NCBI GenBank assembly: GCA_023953905.1
Contig: JAMLJA010000001.1
Coordinates: forward strand, 451,643-515,642
DNA: 64,000 nucleotides
Origin: Rhizobiaceae bacterium
Lineage (GTDB): Bacteria > Pseudomonadota > Alphaproteobacteria > Rhizobiales > Rhizobiaceae
Reading direction: 5' to 3'
The notes beneath the pieces were generated by a model. That model saw nothing but the letters and a program-made list of their open reading frames with translations, was not told the DNA's origin and did not search any database. The translations under genes were made by a program, and so were the position numbers. Of this stretch, positions 44,031-53,033 are shown piece after piece; within the stretch, counting starts at the first letter, position 1; each line of letters opens with the position of its first letter.

Positions 44031-46118
44031 ATGGCGAAGACGATTTCAGACCTACCCAGCGAGATTGCGCCCCACACGGCGACCAACCGCATGCCGGACA
44101 GCGGCCTGAAAGGTGGAATATTCATTGCTGGTATCGATGCGGTGACACGATTTGCGGGCCTGCTCGCATCTTTGACGCTGGCGTTCATGACTGTGATCGT
44201 TGTCTACGAAGTGGTGATGCGCTCGGCCTTCAATCTTCCGACGACATGGGTGGCTGAGATAAGTGTCTACTCGTTCGTAGCCCTCGTCTTTCTCGGCTTG
44301 GCGGTCGGACAGCGGGAAGGCGCGCACATTCAGGTAGAGATGTTGATCGACAACGTTGCCGCTCCAACACGGCGGTGGTTGGAACTTGTCGGTATCTGGC
44401 TCGGACTGATTTTCGCAGGTGTTGCCGGATGGGAAATGTACTGTTTCACCGTCTCGGAATACATCAACGGCACCCGGGACTGGGGGCTGTTGGCCACGCC
44501 TCAATGGATACCTGAAACTCCCGTGGTTGTCGGCTATGTGCTGTTCTGCGCAGCCCTCCTGCGCGACATCTGCATGAAGACCGCCCCCGATGCCTTCTGG
44601 AGAAGGGCCGCCTTGCCGCTAGTGATCGTCCTCATTCTGGCCGCTCTGGTGTTGATCGGCCGGAGCGACATTCGCATTGCCGGCACACGGCTCGATTGGG
44701 CGACATTCGCTATCATCGGAGGGCTCATTGTCGCAGCCTTCATCTGGAGTGGTGCGAGGGTTGGTATAGCGGTCCTCGCCCTCGTTGCCATCACGTCCGG
44801 CCTTTTTTATCTGACCCGGGACATGTCGCTGCTGGCCACCGGTCTGATCCTCGTCGGGGGCCTACTGTTTCTCCTGATTATCGGCGTTCCAGTCGGCATC
44901 ACGATGGGCATCGTAGGGCTGATAGGGCTGCTCTTCATGATCCGGCAGCCGCAACTGCCCATCCTCGCGGACCGCTCGTGGACGTCCATTAATTCCTTCA
45001 CGTTGACGGCTGTCCCGACATTCGTGCTGATGGGGTCACTTCTGGTACAAAGTGGACTGACCGTTAAGCTGTTCGACATGTTGGTCGTCTGGTTCGGACG
45101 TACACGCGGCGGGCTCGGCCATGCGACTGTCGGCGCCTCAGCGGTCTTCGCCGCCGTGTCGGGATCCAGCCTTGCGACCGCGGCAACGCTGGGGCGCGTG
45201 GCCGCGCCCGAGATGACCGAGCGCGGCTATTCGAATCGCCTTACCTACGGCCTCGTTGCCGCAGGAGCCACGCTCGGCATATTGATCCCGCCGAGTATTG
45301 CGATGATCATTTACGGGAACACTGTCGGCGCCCCCATCACAGTTCTGTTCGTTGCCGGCATCGTCCCTGGCTTCCTCTTGGCGGGGTTGTTCGCGGCGAC
45401 AGTGATCATCTGGTCCTACATCAGCCCTTCCGCCGTCCCGGTAGGCGATGCGTACTCGCTTGGTGAGAAGGTTCGAGCACTGATAGCAGTCCTTCCCTTC
45501 ATCATTCTCATAACTGCAGTTCTGGGGTCGCTCTATTTTGGTATCGCCACGCCGACTGAGGCCGGCGCAGTCGGGGCAGTGGCCGCGTTGGGGCTCTGCT
45601 TTCAGCAACGCAAGATGGATGTATCGACTCTCTATAAGGTGCTCTACGAAACCGTTACGGTGACATCGTTCATCATGCTGATCGTGATCGGTGCGTCGAT
45701 CTTCGGCTGGGTGTTCGACTTCCTTCGCCTGCCACGAGAGCTTGTCAACACGGTCACGGGTTGGGACCTCCAGCCCTGGATGGTGGTGACCCTTATCGCC
45801 GTGTTCTATCTCGTCCTTGGCATGTTTATCGAATCCATTTCGATGATGCTGATGACGCTCTCGGTGACCTACCCGATCATCGTCGCCCTTGGCCTCGATC
45901 CTATCTGGTTCGGCATCGTCCTGGTCATTCTCGTGGAAATCGGGTTGATCACGCCTCCAGTCGGCATTGTGCTGTTTATCCTGCGAGGCATGAGTGACGT
46001 TCCACTGCGAGACATAGTTCTCGGAGTGATGCCGTTCGTGGTGCTGATGCTTGGCTTTGTAGTGCTGCTCTACCTTTTCCCGCAGATCGTGCTGTGGCTG
46101 CCGGGACAAATGGGCTGA
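44031..46118 (+). CDS. TRAP transporter permease, DctQ and DctM fused
   Basis: 695 residues. Residues ~25-180 form the four-helix small subunit (DctQ), with MRSAFNLPTTWVAEISVYSF typical. A linker with extra helices (about 190-270) leads to the large DctM subunit with ~12 helices: FLLIIGVPVGITMGIVGLIG, AVSGSSLATAATLGRVAAPE, LIPPSIAMIIYGNTVGAPIT and GLITPPVGIVLFILRGMSDV. It imports the substrate with a sodium or proton gradient. ATG 44031 has GGAGG 8 bases before it; the ATG at 44016 contains that site. It starts a run with the next two genes (39-base gap, then a 4-base overlap). Confidence 0.92.
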   Translation: MAKTISDLPSEIAPHTATNRMPDSGLKGGIFIAGIDAVTRFAGLLASLTLAFMTVIVVYEVVMRSAFNLPTTWVAEISVYSFVALVFLGLAVGQREGAHIQVEMLIDNVAAPTRRWLELVGIWLGLIFAGVAGWEMYCFTVSEYINGTRDWGLLATPQWIPETPVVVGYVLFCAALLRDICMKTAPDAFWRRAALPLVIVLILAALVLIGRSDIRIAGTRLDWATFAIIGGLIVAAFIWSGARVGIAVLALVAITSGLFYLTRDMSLLATGLILVGGLLFLLIIGVPVGITMGIVGLIGLLFMIRQPQLPILADRSWTSINSFTLTAVPTFVLMGSLLVQSGLTVKLFDMLVVWFGRTRGGLGHATVGASAVFAAVSGSSLATAATLGRVAAPEMTERGYSNRLTYGLVAAGATLGILIPPSIAMIIYGNTVGAPITVLFVAGIVPGFLLAGLFAATVIIWSYISPSAVPVGDAYSLGEKVRALIAVLPFIILITAVLGSLYFGIATPTEAGAVGAVAALGLCFQQRKMDVSTLYKVLYETVTVTSFIMLIVIGASIFGWVFDFLRLPRELVNTVTGWDLQPWMVVTLIAVFYLVLGMFIESISMMLMTLSVTYPIIVALGLDPIWFGIVLVILVEIGLITPPVGIVLFILRGMSDVPLRDIVLGVMPFVVLMLGFVVLLYLFPQIVLWLPGQMG

Positions 46119-46157
46119 CAGAAGTCCAAAATTCAAATTCTATCGGAGACTGACAAG

Positions 46158-47066
46158 ATGACTATAAAATTGGGCTTCGTCGGCATCGGCCGGATGGGTG
46201 CACCGATGGCGAGGCGGCTGTTGGCAGCGGGCTACGCTCTCACCGTCTATGATCCGAGCGAAACTGCGGTCAGCGATCTTGTCGCGGCGGGAGCTAAGGG
46301 AGCATCCAATCCCGCTGGTGTCGCCAATGCTGCCGAGATCGTTTTTCTGTCACTGCCGACGCCAGACATCGTCAATGCGGTTGCGACCGGGCCGGACGGC
46401 CTAACCAGCGGCAAAGGGCTGCGCATCGTCGTCGACCTTTCGACAACTGGTCCGCGCGGTGCCAAGATGCTGGCACAGGGCCTCGGCGCCAACGACATCG
46501 CGTTGATCGATTGCCCCGTCAGCGGCGGCGTTGCGGGCGCCACGAACGGCAAGCTGACCTTGATGGCCGCCGGATCCGCTGATGCGTTCTCTGAAGTCGA
46601 GCCAATCCTGTCCAACTTCGGCAAGGCGACCCATGTCGGAGAGGAGCCTGGTCAGGCACAGCTCATCAAGGTCATCAACAACCTCATGTCGGTGACGGCA
46701 CTCGGAATCGCGTCCGAAGGGCTCGTTCTCGCCCAAAAGGCGGGCGTAGACCCAGCGATGTTCATGCAGATCGTGAATTCGGGCAGTGGCCGCAGCAATG
46801 CCAGCGAGGACAAGATCCCGAAATACGTCCTCACACGCTCGTTCGACTTCGGCTTCGCACTCGGCCTGTCGGCCAAGGATGTACGGCTCTGCCTTGACGA
46901 AGCGGATGCGCTAGGCGTTCCGATGATCATCGGAAGCGCGGCACGCCAGCTCTTGACAGTAGCGAAGGGCGAACTGGGTGCGGAAGGTGACCTCACGGCC
47001 ATGATCAAGCCGATCGAGCGCTGGGCTGGCATCAATCTCGACGAGCCAGAGGTCGACGACAGATGA
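46158..47066 (+). CDS. 3-hydroxyisobutyrate dehydrogenase-family oxidoreductase
   Basis: 302 residues of the beta-hydroxyacid dehydrogenase family. LGFVGIGRMGAPMARRLLAA binds NAD(P), DCPVSGGVAGATNGKLTLMA is the substrate-binding loop, and the catalytic lysine lies in LIKVINNLMSV. The C-terminal helical domain ends near INLDEPEVDDR. Likely substrates are short 3-hydroxy acids, tartronate semialdehyde or similar. GGAGA precedes ATG 46158. It lies between dctQM and the MmgE/PrpD gene. A second member of this family lies at 51420. Confidence 0.87.
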   Translation: MTIKLGFVGIGRMGAPMARRLLAAGYALTVYDPSETAVSDLVAAGAKGASNPAGVANAAEIVFLSLPTPDIVNAVATGPDGLTSGKGLRIVVDLSTTGPRGAKMLAQGLGANDIALIDCPVSGGVAGATNGKLTLMAAGSADAFSEVEPILSNFGKATHVGEEPGQAQLIKVINNLMSVTALGIASEGLVLAQKAGVDPAMFMQIVNSGSGRSNASEDKIPKYVLTRSFDFGFALGLSAKDVRLCLDEADALGVPMIIGSAARQLLTVAKGELGAEGDLTAMIKPIERWAGINLDEPEVDDR

Positions 47067-48397
47067 TGAAGACGGCTTCGGCGGATCTTGCTGAGTTTGT
47101 GGTAAGCTGCCGCTCGATACCCGCGGCGGTCCAGCACGAAGCGGTAAGATCGATCACCAATGGATTTGCGACAGGCTTGGCAGGCAGCGGCGACGCTGCC
47201 CTGCGGCATGCGAGTACCATCGCCCGCCGCTTCTCAAGCGGTGAGGTCGCCAATGTTATGGGTCACGTCGACCGTTTCGACATCCTGACTGCAAGTTTCC
47301 TCAATGCGATTGCAATCAACGTCTTCGACTTCGACGACACCCATCCCGGCACGATCGTCCACCCCACGGCGCCAGTGCTGCCACCGCTTCTGGCGCTTGC
47401 GCAGTCGCAGAAAATAACCGGAGCTGACTTTCTCGAGGCATTCGCGATCGGGGTAGATGTCGAGTGCCGGGTGGCAAATGCCGTTTCACCCGGACATTAT
47501 AGACGTGGCTGGCATATTACCGCTACCTGCGGTGTGTTCGGTGCGGCCGCAGCGACGGGGCGGATCTTGGGCCTGGATGCAGCGCAGATGCTCAATGCGT
47601 TCGGTATCGCGTCTGCCCAGGCGAGCGGCTTGGTCGAGACGCTCGGGACCATGGCGAAGAGCGTTGGTGTCGGCAACGCCGCGCGCAACGGGATCGTGGC
47701 AGCGTTGCTCGCGCAGGACGGAATGAACGGTCCAGCCATGCCTTTGGAAGGCCCGCGCGGATTCCTGCATGTTACGGCAGATCGACCGGACATCGCTTGC
47801 CTCACGAACGGACTTGGGCAGGATTGGGAGCTTTTGAAGAACACCTACAAGCCGTATCCGTGCGGCGTGGTGCTCAATCCTGTCATAGAGGCGACACTCC
47901 TCATCGCTCGGCGTCCCGAGTTCGACCCTCACTCGGTGATCAGTGTGACCGTCCACGGGCATCCTCTTCTTTCGGAAAGGGCGGACCGCGCGAATCCTGC
48001 TGACGGTCGAGAGGCGCAGGTCAGCGCGCAGCATGCGGTCGCGGTTTCGCTCCTGCTCGCCAAGGCAGGTCTGCCTGAGTTTAGCGACGCGGCCGTCGCA
48101 GATGCCCGGGTCGTCGCCCTGCGCGACAAAGTCACCGTGAAAGTTGACCCGTCGCTTCCGGTTGGTGCGTCAGAAATTCGGATAGAGCTGCAAGGCGGTG
48201 CCCGCATAACAGAGCGGGTCGACCAGGCACGCGGCGACAGCGCGCGACCTCTGTCTGACGTTGATCTCGAGACTAAGCTGCGGGACCTAAGCGCGTTTGG
48301 TGTTCCATCGCTCGACCCGGAGCCCCTCCTCGCAGCAATACGTGCTTTGCCGCAGGCAGAAGATGCTGGTCCGCTTACCCGGCTGGCAGCTCTCTGA
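47063..48397 (+). CDS. MmgE/PrpD-family protein (dehydratase/decarboxylase fold)
   Basis: 444 residues, the normal length. FDFDDTHPGTIVHPTAPVLP is the family hallmark, with GVDVECRVANAVSPGHYRRG, FGIASAQASGLVETLGTMAK and KPYPCGVVLNPVIEATL further on. Family members include 2-methylcitrate dehydratase and cis-aconitate decarboxylase, so it probably dehydrates, isomerises or decarboxylates a di- or tricarboxylic acid. Its ATG overlaps the stop of the previous gene by 4 bases. The next gene is convergent. The exact reaction is unknown. Confidence 0.88.
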   Translation: MMKTASADLAEFVVSCRSIPAAVQHEAVRSITNGFATGLAGSGDAALRHASTIARRFSSGEVANVMGHVDRFDILTASFLNAIAINVFDFDDTHPGTIVHPTAPVLPPLLALAQSQKITGADFLEAFAIGVDVECRVANAVSPGHYRRGWHITATCGVFGAAAATGRILGLDAAQMLNAFGIASAQASGLVETLGTMAKSVGVGNAARNGIVAALLAQDGMNGPAMPLEGPRGFLHVTADRPDIACLTNGLGQDWELLKNTYKPYPCGVVLNPVIEATLLIARRPEFDPHSVISVTVHGHPLLSERADRANPADGREAQVSAQHAVAVSLLLAKAGLPEFSDAAVADARVVALRDKVTVKVDPSLPVGASEIRIELQGGARITERVDQARGDSARPLSDVDLETKLRDLSAFGVPSLDPEPLLAAIRALPQAEDAGPLTRLAAL

Positions 48398-48413
48398 TCG
48401 AACCCCTAGGCGC

Positions 48414-49199
48414 TCAACCCTCAGGTGATGGCTGGTCGCCGGCCATCACGCCGCCATCAATGACGAAGCTGCCGCCATTGACCATCGCCGATTCGTCCGA
48501 GCAGAGATAAACCGCCATGGCGGCGACTTCGGAAGGTTGGATCATACGGCCGACAGGCTGGTAGCGAGAGAGCGCCTCGAAACGTTCCTTCTCTTCACCA
48601 GGATAGTATTTCTTCAGATAGTTCTCGATGAAGGGCGTATGAACCCGCGCCGGGCAGATGCAGTTGGCGCGTATCCCGTCTTTAACGTAATCGACAGCGA
48701 TCGAACGCGTCATCATCGCGATGGCTGCCTTGGAGGAACTGTAGGCGAACCGCTCATGCATGGCGTGAACCGACGCCAGCGAGGCCATGTTGAGCACGGT
48801 GCCGCCGCCGCGCGCGATCATTCCCGGCAGGAACGCTTTCGTCACGTTGAAAAGTCCTTCAACGTTGACCCCGAACACGAGCCTCAGATCTTCCACCGTG
48901 GCGTCGAGAAGCTTGCCGATTGTAATGGCAGCGGCGTTGTTGACTAGAACGTTGATTTCCACGCCCTCTGCCTTGAGTTGCTCGGCGAGACCAGCGATAC
49001 CGCTTGGATCCGTCACATCAAGCCGGCGGGCGATCAGTTGGCTTCCAGCTTGCAGATGCTCGCAGTTGCGCACGATCTGATCGGCGTCGAGGTCGGTCGC
49101 AACCACAATTGCCCCCTCGGCAAGGAACGCCTCGATCATCGCCATGCCGATGCCCCCGCCTGCTCCCGTGATCAGACAGGTCTTTCCATTCAAACGCAT
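48414..49199 (-). CDS. SDR-family oxidoreductase
   Basis: 261 residues of a classical short-chain dehydrogenase. CLITGAGGGIGMAMIEAFLA (cofactor), a DLD that favours NAD, NVLVNNAAA, the catalytic serine in NMASLASVHA and YSSSK (Tyr/Lys) are all present. VHTPFIENYLKKYYPGEEKE gives the variable substrate loop. GGGAGG lies 6 bases before ATG 49199. It is the third gene of a minus-strand operon behind the hydrolase and another SDR. It probably interconverts a hydroxy/keto acid or lactone precursor, an inference from context. Confidence 0.87.
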   Translation of the reverse strand: MRLNGKTCLITGAGGGIGMAMIEAFLAEGAIVVATDLDADQIVRNCEHLQAGSQLIARRLDVTDPSGIAGLAEQLKAEGVEINVLVNNAAAITIGKLLDATVEDLRLVFGVNVEGLFNVTKAFLPGMIARGGGTVLNMASLASVHAMHERFAYSSSKAAIAMMTRSIAVDYVKDGIRANCICPARVHTPFIENYLKKYYPGEEKERFEALSRYQPVGRMIQPSEVAAMAVYLCSDESAMVNGGSFVIDGGVMAGDQPSPEG

Positions 49200-49216
49200 T
49201 TGATGCCTCCCGATGT

Positions 49217-50011
49217 TCAGGCTGCGGACCAGCCGCCGTCGATCGCCATGTTGGCGCCCGTGATGTCACTTGCCGCATCGCCGCACAGGAAGACGACCAT
49301 TGCGCCGACGGAATCGATCGACACGAAACGGCCCGTCGGGTTGCGCCCGACTAAATAGTCCGCTTCGGCTTCATCCCGCGTCTTGCCCGACTTTGCAGCG
49401 AGGCCCGCAATCCGGTCGATGATCGCCTCGGTGGGCACCGTGCCGGGACTGACGGCGTTGCAGGTAATTCCTGTCTTGGCGAGCTCGATCGCCAGCGCCC
49501 GTGTCATGCCGAGCAGCGCAGTCTTGGTCGTGACATAGTCGATCCGGTTTTCGGCGCCACGAACACCGTAGATCGACGCCATGTTGATGATGCGGCCCCA
49601 TTTGGCTACCTTCATCGCCGGGACCCCGAGACGCGCAAGGTGAAAGGCTGCGGACAGATTGACTGCAATCGAAGCGTCCCACTCGGAAGGATCGAATGTC
49701 TCTACCGGCTTGAAATGGCGCAGCACCGCATTGTTGACGATGATGTCGACCTTGCCGAACCGCTCCGCCGCTTCGGCCATGAGCTGCTCGATCTGCTCAA
49801 CCGACCGAAGATCGGCGTTGGAGAAAAAACTCTCGACCGAATAGCGCGACGAGAGCCTGTCTGAGACCGCCGAACCCTCTTGCAACGAGCAGAGCCCGTT
49901 CACTATGACGTTGGCGCCGGCCTGCGCCATCGCCTGCGCGACGCCAAACCCCAAGCCGGCCTGTGATCCAGTAACAAGGGCTGTGCGCCCACTCAACATA
50001 GCTTCGCTCAT
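49217..50011 (-). CDS. SDR-family oxidoreductase (3-hydroxybutyrate dehydrogenase-like)
   Basis: 264 residues. TALVTGSQAGLGFGVAQAMA for the cofactor, DIIVNNAVLRHFKPVETFDP, serine in INMASIYGVRG, and YVTTK for the catalytic pair. EADYLVGRNPTGRFVSIDSV near the C-terminus resembles D-3-hydroxybutyrate dehydrogenase-like SDRs. Its start overlaps the stop of the upstream hydrolase gene by 4 bases, so translation is coupled. A second start at M5 is possible. Substrate not determinable. Confidence 0.87.
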   Translation of the reverse strand: MSEAMLSGRTALVTGSQAGLGFGVAQAMAQAGANVIVNGLCSLQEGSAVSDRLSSRYSVESFFSNADLRSVEQIEQLMAEAAERFGKVDIIVNNAVLRHFKPVETFDPSEWDASIAVNLSAAFHLARLGVPAMKVAKWGRIINMASIYGVRGAENRIDYVTTKTALLGMTRALAIELAKTGITCNAVSPGTVPTEAIIDRIAGLAAKSGKTRDEAEADYLVGRNPTGRFVSIDSVGAMVVFLCGDAASDITGANMAIDGGWSAA

Positions 50012-50823
50012 AGTTCGCGCGGCGCTTCATCAAGACGGACGACGACGCCTTCCAGTTCCGCCGAGGGCGCTGGATAAAGGCGCATTACCATGGGATCGTG
50101 GCCCGGGATGATATGATCGTCGGAAGCCGCTAGACGTCGCAGCGTGCGGTATCCTTCAAGCAACTCGTCGGGCCGATACACTGCCGGAAAGACCAGGTTG
50201 CTCCTGTAGTTCGCGTAGAGATGTGTCGCGTCAGACGCAATGACGACGAATCCGCGTTTCGTCCACACGCGAACGACCTGCAGACCTGCCGAGTGGCCGC
50301 CGGTGCGATGAACCGTCAGCCCGTCCGCCAGTTCGGTCGTCTCGTCGTGAAACGCGATCCGGCCAGCAAAATTCAATCTGACGAATGTGACCACGTCCTC
50401 GACGTCGAACGGATGCCGCAGGAAACCGTGGCACATGCAAGGCCCAGTGGCGTAAGCGGCTTCCGCAGGTTGCACGTGGAAGCACGCCTTGGGGAAATCA
50501 GTGAGCGTGCCAGCGTGATCGTAGTGAAGGTGGGACAGGATAACTTCATCCACATCCTCTGACTTGATTCCCAGCTTTTCCAGCCCTTGTGCGGGCCGAA
50601 AATCCAGGTGGCGACCCCGTTCGCGCGCAGCATCTTCACCGAACCCCGTATCGATGACGAATACCCTGTCCGAGCGCCGGGCAACCCAAACATAGTAAAA
50701 CAGGTCATCGCCCTGCTGGTGAATATCACCGCCGATGAAGTTGTCGACGGCGCGGCGGCCAGAGTGGTGCGCATATTTAAGTGCATAGAGCTCCAAAGGC
50801 TCCGGCTGATGCAGAACTGCCAT
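50008..50823 (-). CDS. Metallo-beta-lactamase-fold hydrolase (N-acyl homoserine lactonase-like)
   Basis: 271 residues. The zinc motif is complete: HLHYDHAG, a downstream histidine in TGGHSAGLQV, an aspartate in ASDATHLYANY and a last histidine in IIPGHDPMVM. The N-terminal VIDTGFGEDAARERGR is as in AHL lactonases of the AiiA family. Position in a catabolic operon with two SDRs suggests it opens a lactone or ester intermediate rather than quenching quorum signals; both are possible. GAGGGAG precedes ATG 50823. First gene of its operon; diverges from the carboxymuconolactone decarboxylase-like gene. Confidence 0.85.
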   Translation of the reverse strand: MAVLHQPEPLELYALKYAHHSGRRAVDNFIGGDIHQQGDDLFYYVWVARRSDRVFVIDTGFGEDAARERGRHLDFRPAQGLEKLGIKSEDVDEVILSHLHYDHAGTLTDFPKACFHVQPAEAAYATGPCMCHGFLRHPFDVEDVVTFVRLNFAGRIAFHDETTELADGLTVHRTGGHSAGLQVVRVWTKRGFVVIASDATHLYANYRSNLVFPAVYRPDELLEGYRTLRRLAASDDHIIPGHDPMVMRLYPAPSAELEGVVVRLDEAPREL

Positions 50824-50884
50824 TCGCTCGCTCCCTCAGAAGTCCAACACCCGCTTCCATAACATCTGGCAAAAATAGTTCAAC

Positions 50885-50936
50885 ATACGATCATACGGTA
50901 ATACAAACTTGACGACGTCAGGCGGGATTGTATGAT
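50885..50936 (+). promoter_or_regulatory. Promoter of the CMD-like gene with upstream ATAC repeats
   Basis: TTGACG (50909-50914), 16 bases and TATGAT (50931-50936) form a good promoter toward 50977. Immediately upstream ATAC occurs three times with 8-base period (50885, 50893, 50901), including ATACGATCATAC, the word shared with the two dctP promoters. GTATGATC at 50930-50937 repeats half of it over the -10. Confidence 0.6.
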
Positions 50937-50976
50937 CCGCCGCAGCGCCAGTAGCGGCAAATGACAAGGAATGACC

Positions 50977-51390
50977 ATGACGACACGCCCCGAATTCCAA
51001 GGCGACAAATTTGAACAAGGTTTGCAGATCCGCCGCGAGGTCCTCGGCACCGAGTATGTGAACAAATCCGTTGATGCTGCTACAGATATCACTGCTCCAC
51101 TTCAGAAACTGGTGACCGAATGGTGCTGGGGTGAAGTCTGGTCCCGTCCGGGATTGGACCGTCGCACCCGGAGCTTTCTCAACCTCGCCATGCTGACGGC
51201 CCTCAACCGGCCACACGAGATCAAGCTGCATGTCCGCGGAGCCTTGAACAACGGCGTGACCCGCGACGAGATCGGTGAAGTAGTGCTCCAGGCCGCGATC
51301 TATTGCGGCGTGCCTGCCGCCCTGGACGCCCTGCGTGTCGTAAATGAGGTCTATACCCAGGTCGACGCGGAAGCAGCAGCCTCAGCCTGA
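50977..51390 (+). CDS. Carboxymuconolactone decarboxylase-like protein
   Basis: 137 residues of the AhpD/CMD fold. EWCWGEVWSRPGLDRRTRSF, LNLAMLTALNRPHEIKLHVR and VVLQAAIYCGVPAALDALRV follow the 4-carboxymuconolactone decarboxylase pattern; the AhpD CxxC is absent, so it is not a peroxidase partner. It may decarboxylate or isomerise a lactone acid. AAGGA lies 6 bases before ATG 50977 (the ATG at 50971 is too close to it). A promoter and operator-like repeats stand directly upstream; the HIBADH-type gene follows after 29 bases. Confidence 0.85.
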   Translation: MTTRPEFQGDKFEQGLQIRREVLGTEYVNKSVDAATDITAPLQKLVTEWCWGEVWSRPGLDRRTRSFLNLAMLTALNRPHEIKLHVRGALNNGVTRDEIGEVVLQAAIYCGVPAALDALRVVNEVYTQVDAEAAASA

Positions 51391-51419
51391 GAGCAACTGT
51401 AAGAGACGGAAAAACGGCG

Positions 51420-52349
51420 ATGAAAATCGGATTTGTCGGCCTCGGAACCATGGGGCTTCCCATGGCATCGAACCTCGCTCGAGCGGATTTCGAAGTGACA
51501 GGCTTCGATCTGTCGCAGGATGCACGAGAGGCACTTGCCGCCGCAGGCGGCAAGGCTGCAGCGAGCGCCTCCGAAGCAGCCGTAGACGCTGCTTTCGTCG
51601 TAACGATGCTTCCAACCGCCGGCCATATCGAGCAGGCGCTATTCGGCAAGGGAGGCGTTTCCGAAGCAATTGGACCAGATGCCATCGTGGTCAACATGTC
51701 GACCATTCTTCCCGAGGAAACCGATCGCATAGCGAACTCTCTGTCGGAACGAGGCATCGCGATGATCGACGCGCCTGTCGGTCGTTCCGCCATTGAGGCT
51801 GCACGGGGCGCGCTGTTGATTCTGGCCAGTGGCCCGCCCAATGTTCTCAAGGCAGCCCAGCCGCTTTTCGACGTGATGGGCAATCAGACGATCGATTGCG
51901 GAGCACTGGGCAACGGCTCCCGCGTGAAAGTGATCAACAATTTCATGGGGGTATCGCTTAATGCGCTGACGGCCGAAGCGCTGACCCTTGCGGAGGCCTC
52001 CGGCCTGGACATACGTTTGGCACTGGAAGTGATGCGTGGCACCATCGCAGGCATCGGACATATGCGGGTGACTTACCCGAACAAGGTCTTGAAGGGCGAT
52101 CTCGCCGCCGGCTTTCCCGTCGATCTGGCGCACAAGGATCTGGGCTTGGCCCTCCAACTGGCCGCCCGAACCAACGCCCCGATCTTCATGGGCAGTGCCG
52201 CGGCACAGGCCTACTCCATCGCGCGCGCTGGTGGTCGAGGACGCCAAGACTACACCGCGATATATCCGGTATTGCGCGAACTGGCGGGCTTGCCTGAAGA
52301 AATACCTTACGACGCGTCGCAGGACGAAGAGTATAATCCGTTCAAGTGA
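51420..52349 (+). CDS. 3-hydroxyisobutyrate dehydrogenase-family oxidoreductase, second copy
   Basis: 309 residues. KIGFVGLGTMGLPMASNLAR binds the cofactor, DAPVGRSAIEAARGALLIL is the substrate loop (here APVG instead of the usual PVSGG), and the catalytic lysine is in VKVINNFMGVS. The C-terminal region ends EIPYDASQDEEYNPFK. It is clearly diverged from the copy at 46158, so it likely acts on another hydroxy acid of the pathway. Last gene before the tRNA. Confidence 0.87.
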   Translation: MKIGFVGLGTMGLPMASNLARADFEVTGFDLSQDAREALAAAGGKAAASASEAAVDAAFVVTMLPTAGHIEQALFGKGGVSEAIGPDAIVVNMSTILPEETDRIANSLSERGIAMIDAPVGRSAIEAARGALLILASGPPNVLKAAQPLFDVMGNQTIDCGALGNGSRVKVINNFMGVSLNALTAEALTLAEASGLDIRLALEVMRGTIAGIGHMRVTYPNKVLKGDLAAGFPVDLAHKDLGLALQLAARTNAPIFMGSAAAQAYSIARAGGRGRQDYTAIYPVLRELAGLPEEIPYDASQDEEYNPFK

Positions 52350-52832
52350 GCGAGATCAGTCTAGCTGTGATCATCGATACTCGCTAGCCAGTCTCAGAAG
52401 GTCGATTTGTGCATCATATTCGTCATGATGTGCCGCAAAATGATTCTGGCAGTGATGGACCTCCGCTTTGGCCCTACTGCCGCCGTGACCACAGGCGATC
52501 AATGAGGCCTGCCGGGACATCTACTGCCTAGACAGCATAAATTTTCTCCGACTGAGGGTCGCAAGCACAAGGTCACTGAGATTTATATCGTCCCGTTCGA
52601 CTTGTCGGAGAACCTATGAATGTTGCTCATAGGCTCCAGCAAGCCGCAGCGCAGGCGAGCGGAGCGCGCTCCACTTTCCCTTACCCTCACCATCGGCATG
52701 GGAAGGCGGCGATCCACCCAGCCAACGAAGTCGCTGCCGCATATATCCCAAAGGAATAAGTAGAGTCGGGCGGCACGCTGGACCAGCGTGCCTTCGCAAT
52801 GCACGTCACGGGATGCTGTTGGACAATCGAAA
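52350..52832. other. 483-base gap between the catabolic region and the tRNA
   Basis: No supported gene. A hairpin with 9-bp stem (arms GGCACGCTG and CAGCGTGCC, loop GAC, 52772-52792) lies 40 bases past the 3' end of the tRNA and may help end its transcript. No integrase or tRNA-end duplication was recognised. The position next to a tRNA 3' end fits an old integration site, but nothing proves it. Confidence 0.45.
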
Positions 52833-52908
52833 TGGTGGGCCCGGAGGGACTCGAACCCCCAACCAAGCGGTTATGAGCCGCCGGCTCTAACCATTGAGCT
52901 ACAGGCCC
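52833..52908 (-). tRNA. tRNA with CAT anticodon, probably tRNA-Ile2 (lysidine type)
   Basis: The minus strand folds as a full cloverleaf: acceptor GGGCCTG/CGGGCCC, D arm GCTC...GAGC, anticodon arm GGCGG-CTCATAA-CCGCT, T arm GGGGG-TTCGAGT-CCCTC and encoded CCA. The anticodon is CAT. The anticodon stem and following CTTGGT resemble E. coli ileX rather than elongator tRNA-Met, so I favour tRNA-Ile2, read as AUA after lysidine modification. Elongator Met remains possible; an initiator is unlikely because the anticodon stem lacks the GGG/CCC pairs. Confidence 0.85.
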
Positions 52909-53033
52909 CACGCGGGCTGGCTTAGTGATTTTTGCGCCCGCGCACAAGACTTTCTGCACGCACAATCGACTTTGCCGCAATCGTCCCATAATCCCCCTCT
53001 AGCGACGCTGTAGTGCATTTCTCGGAGACCATG

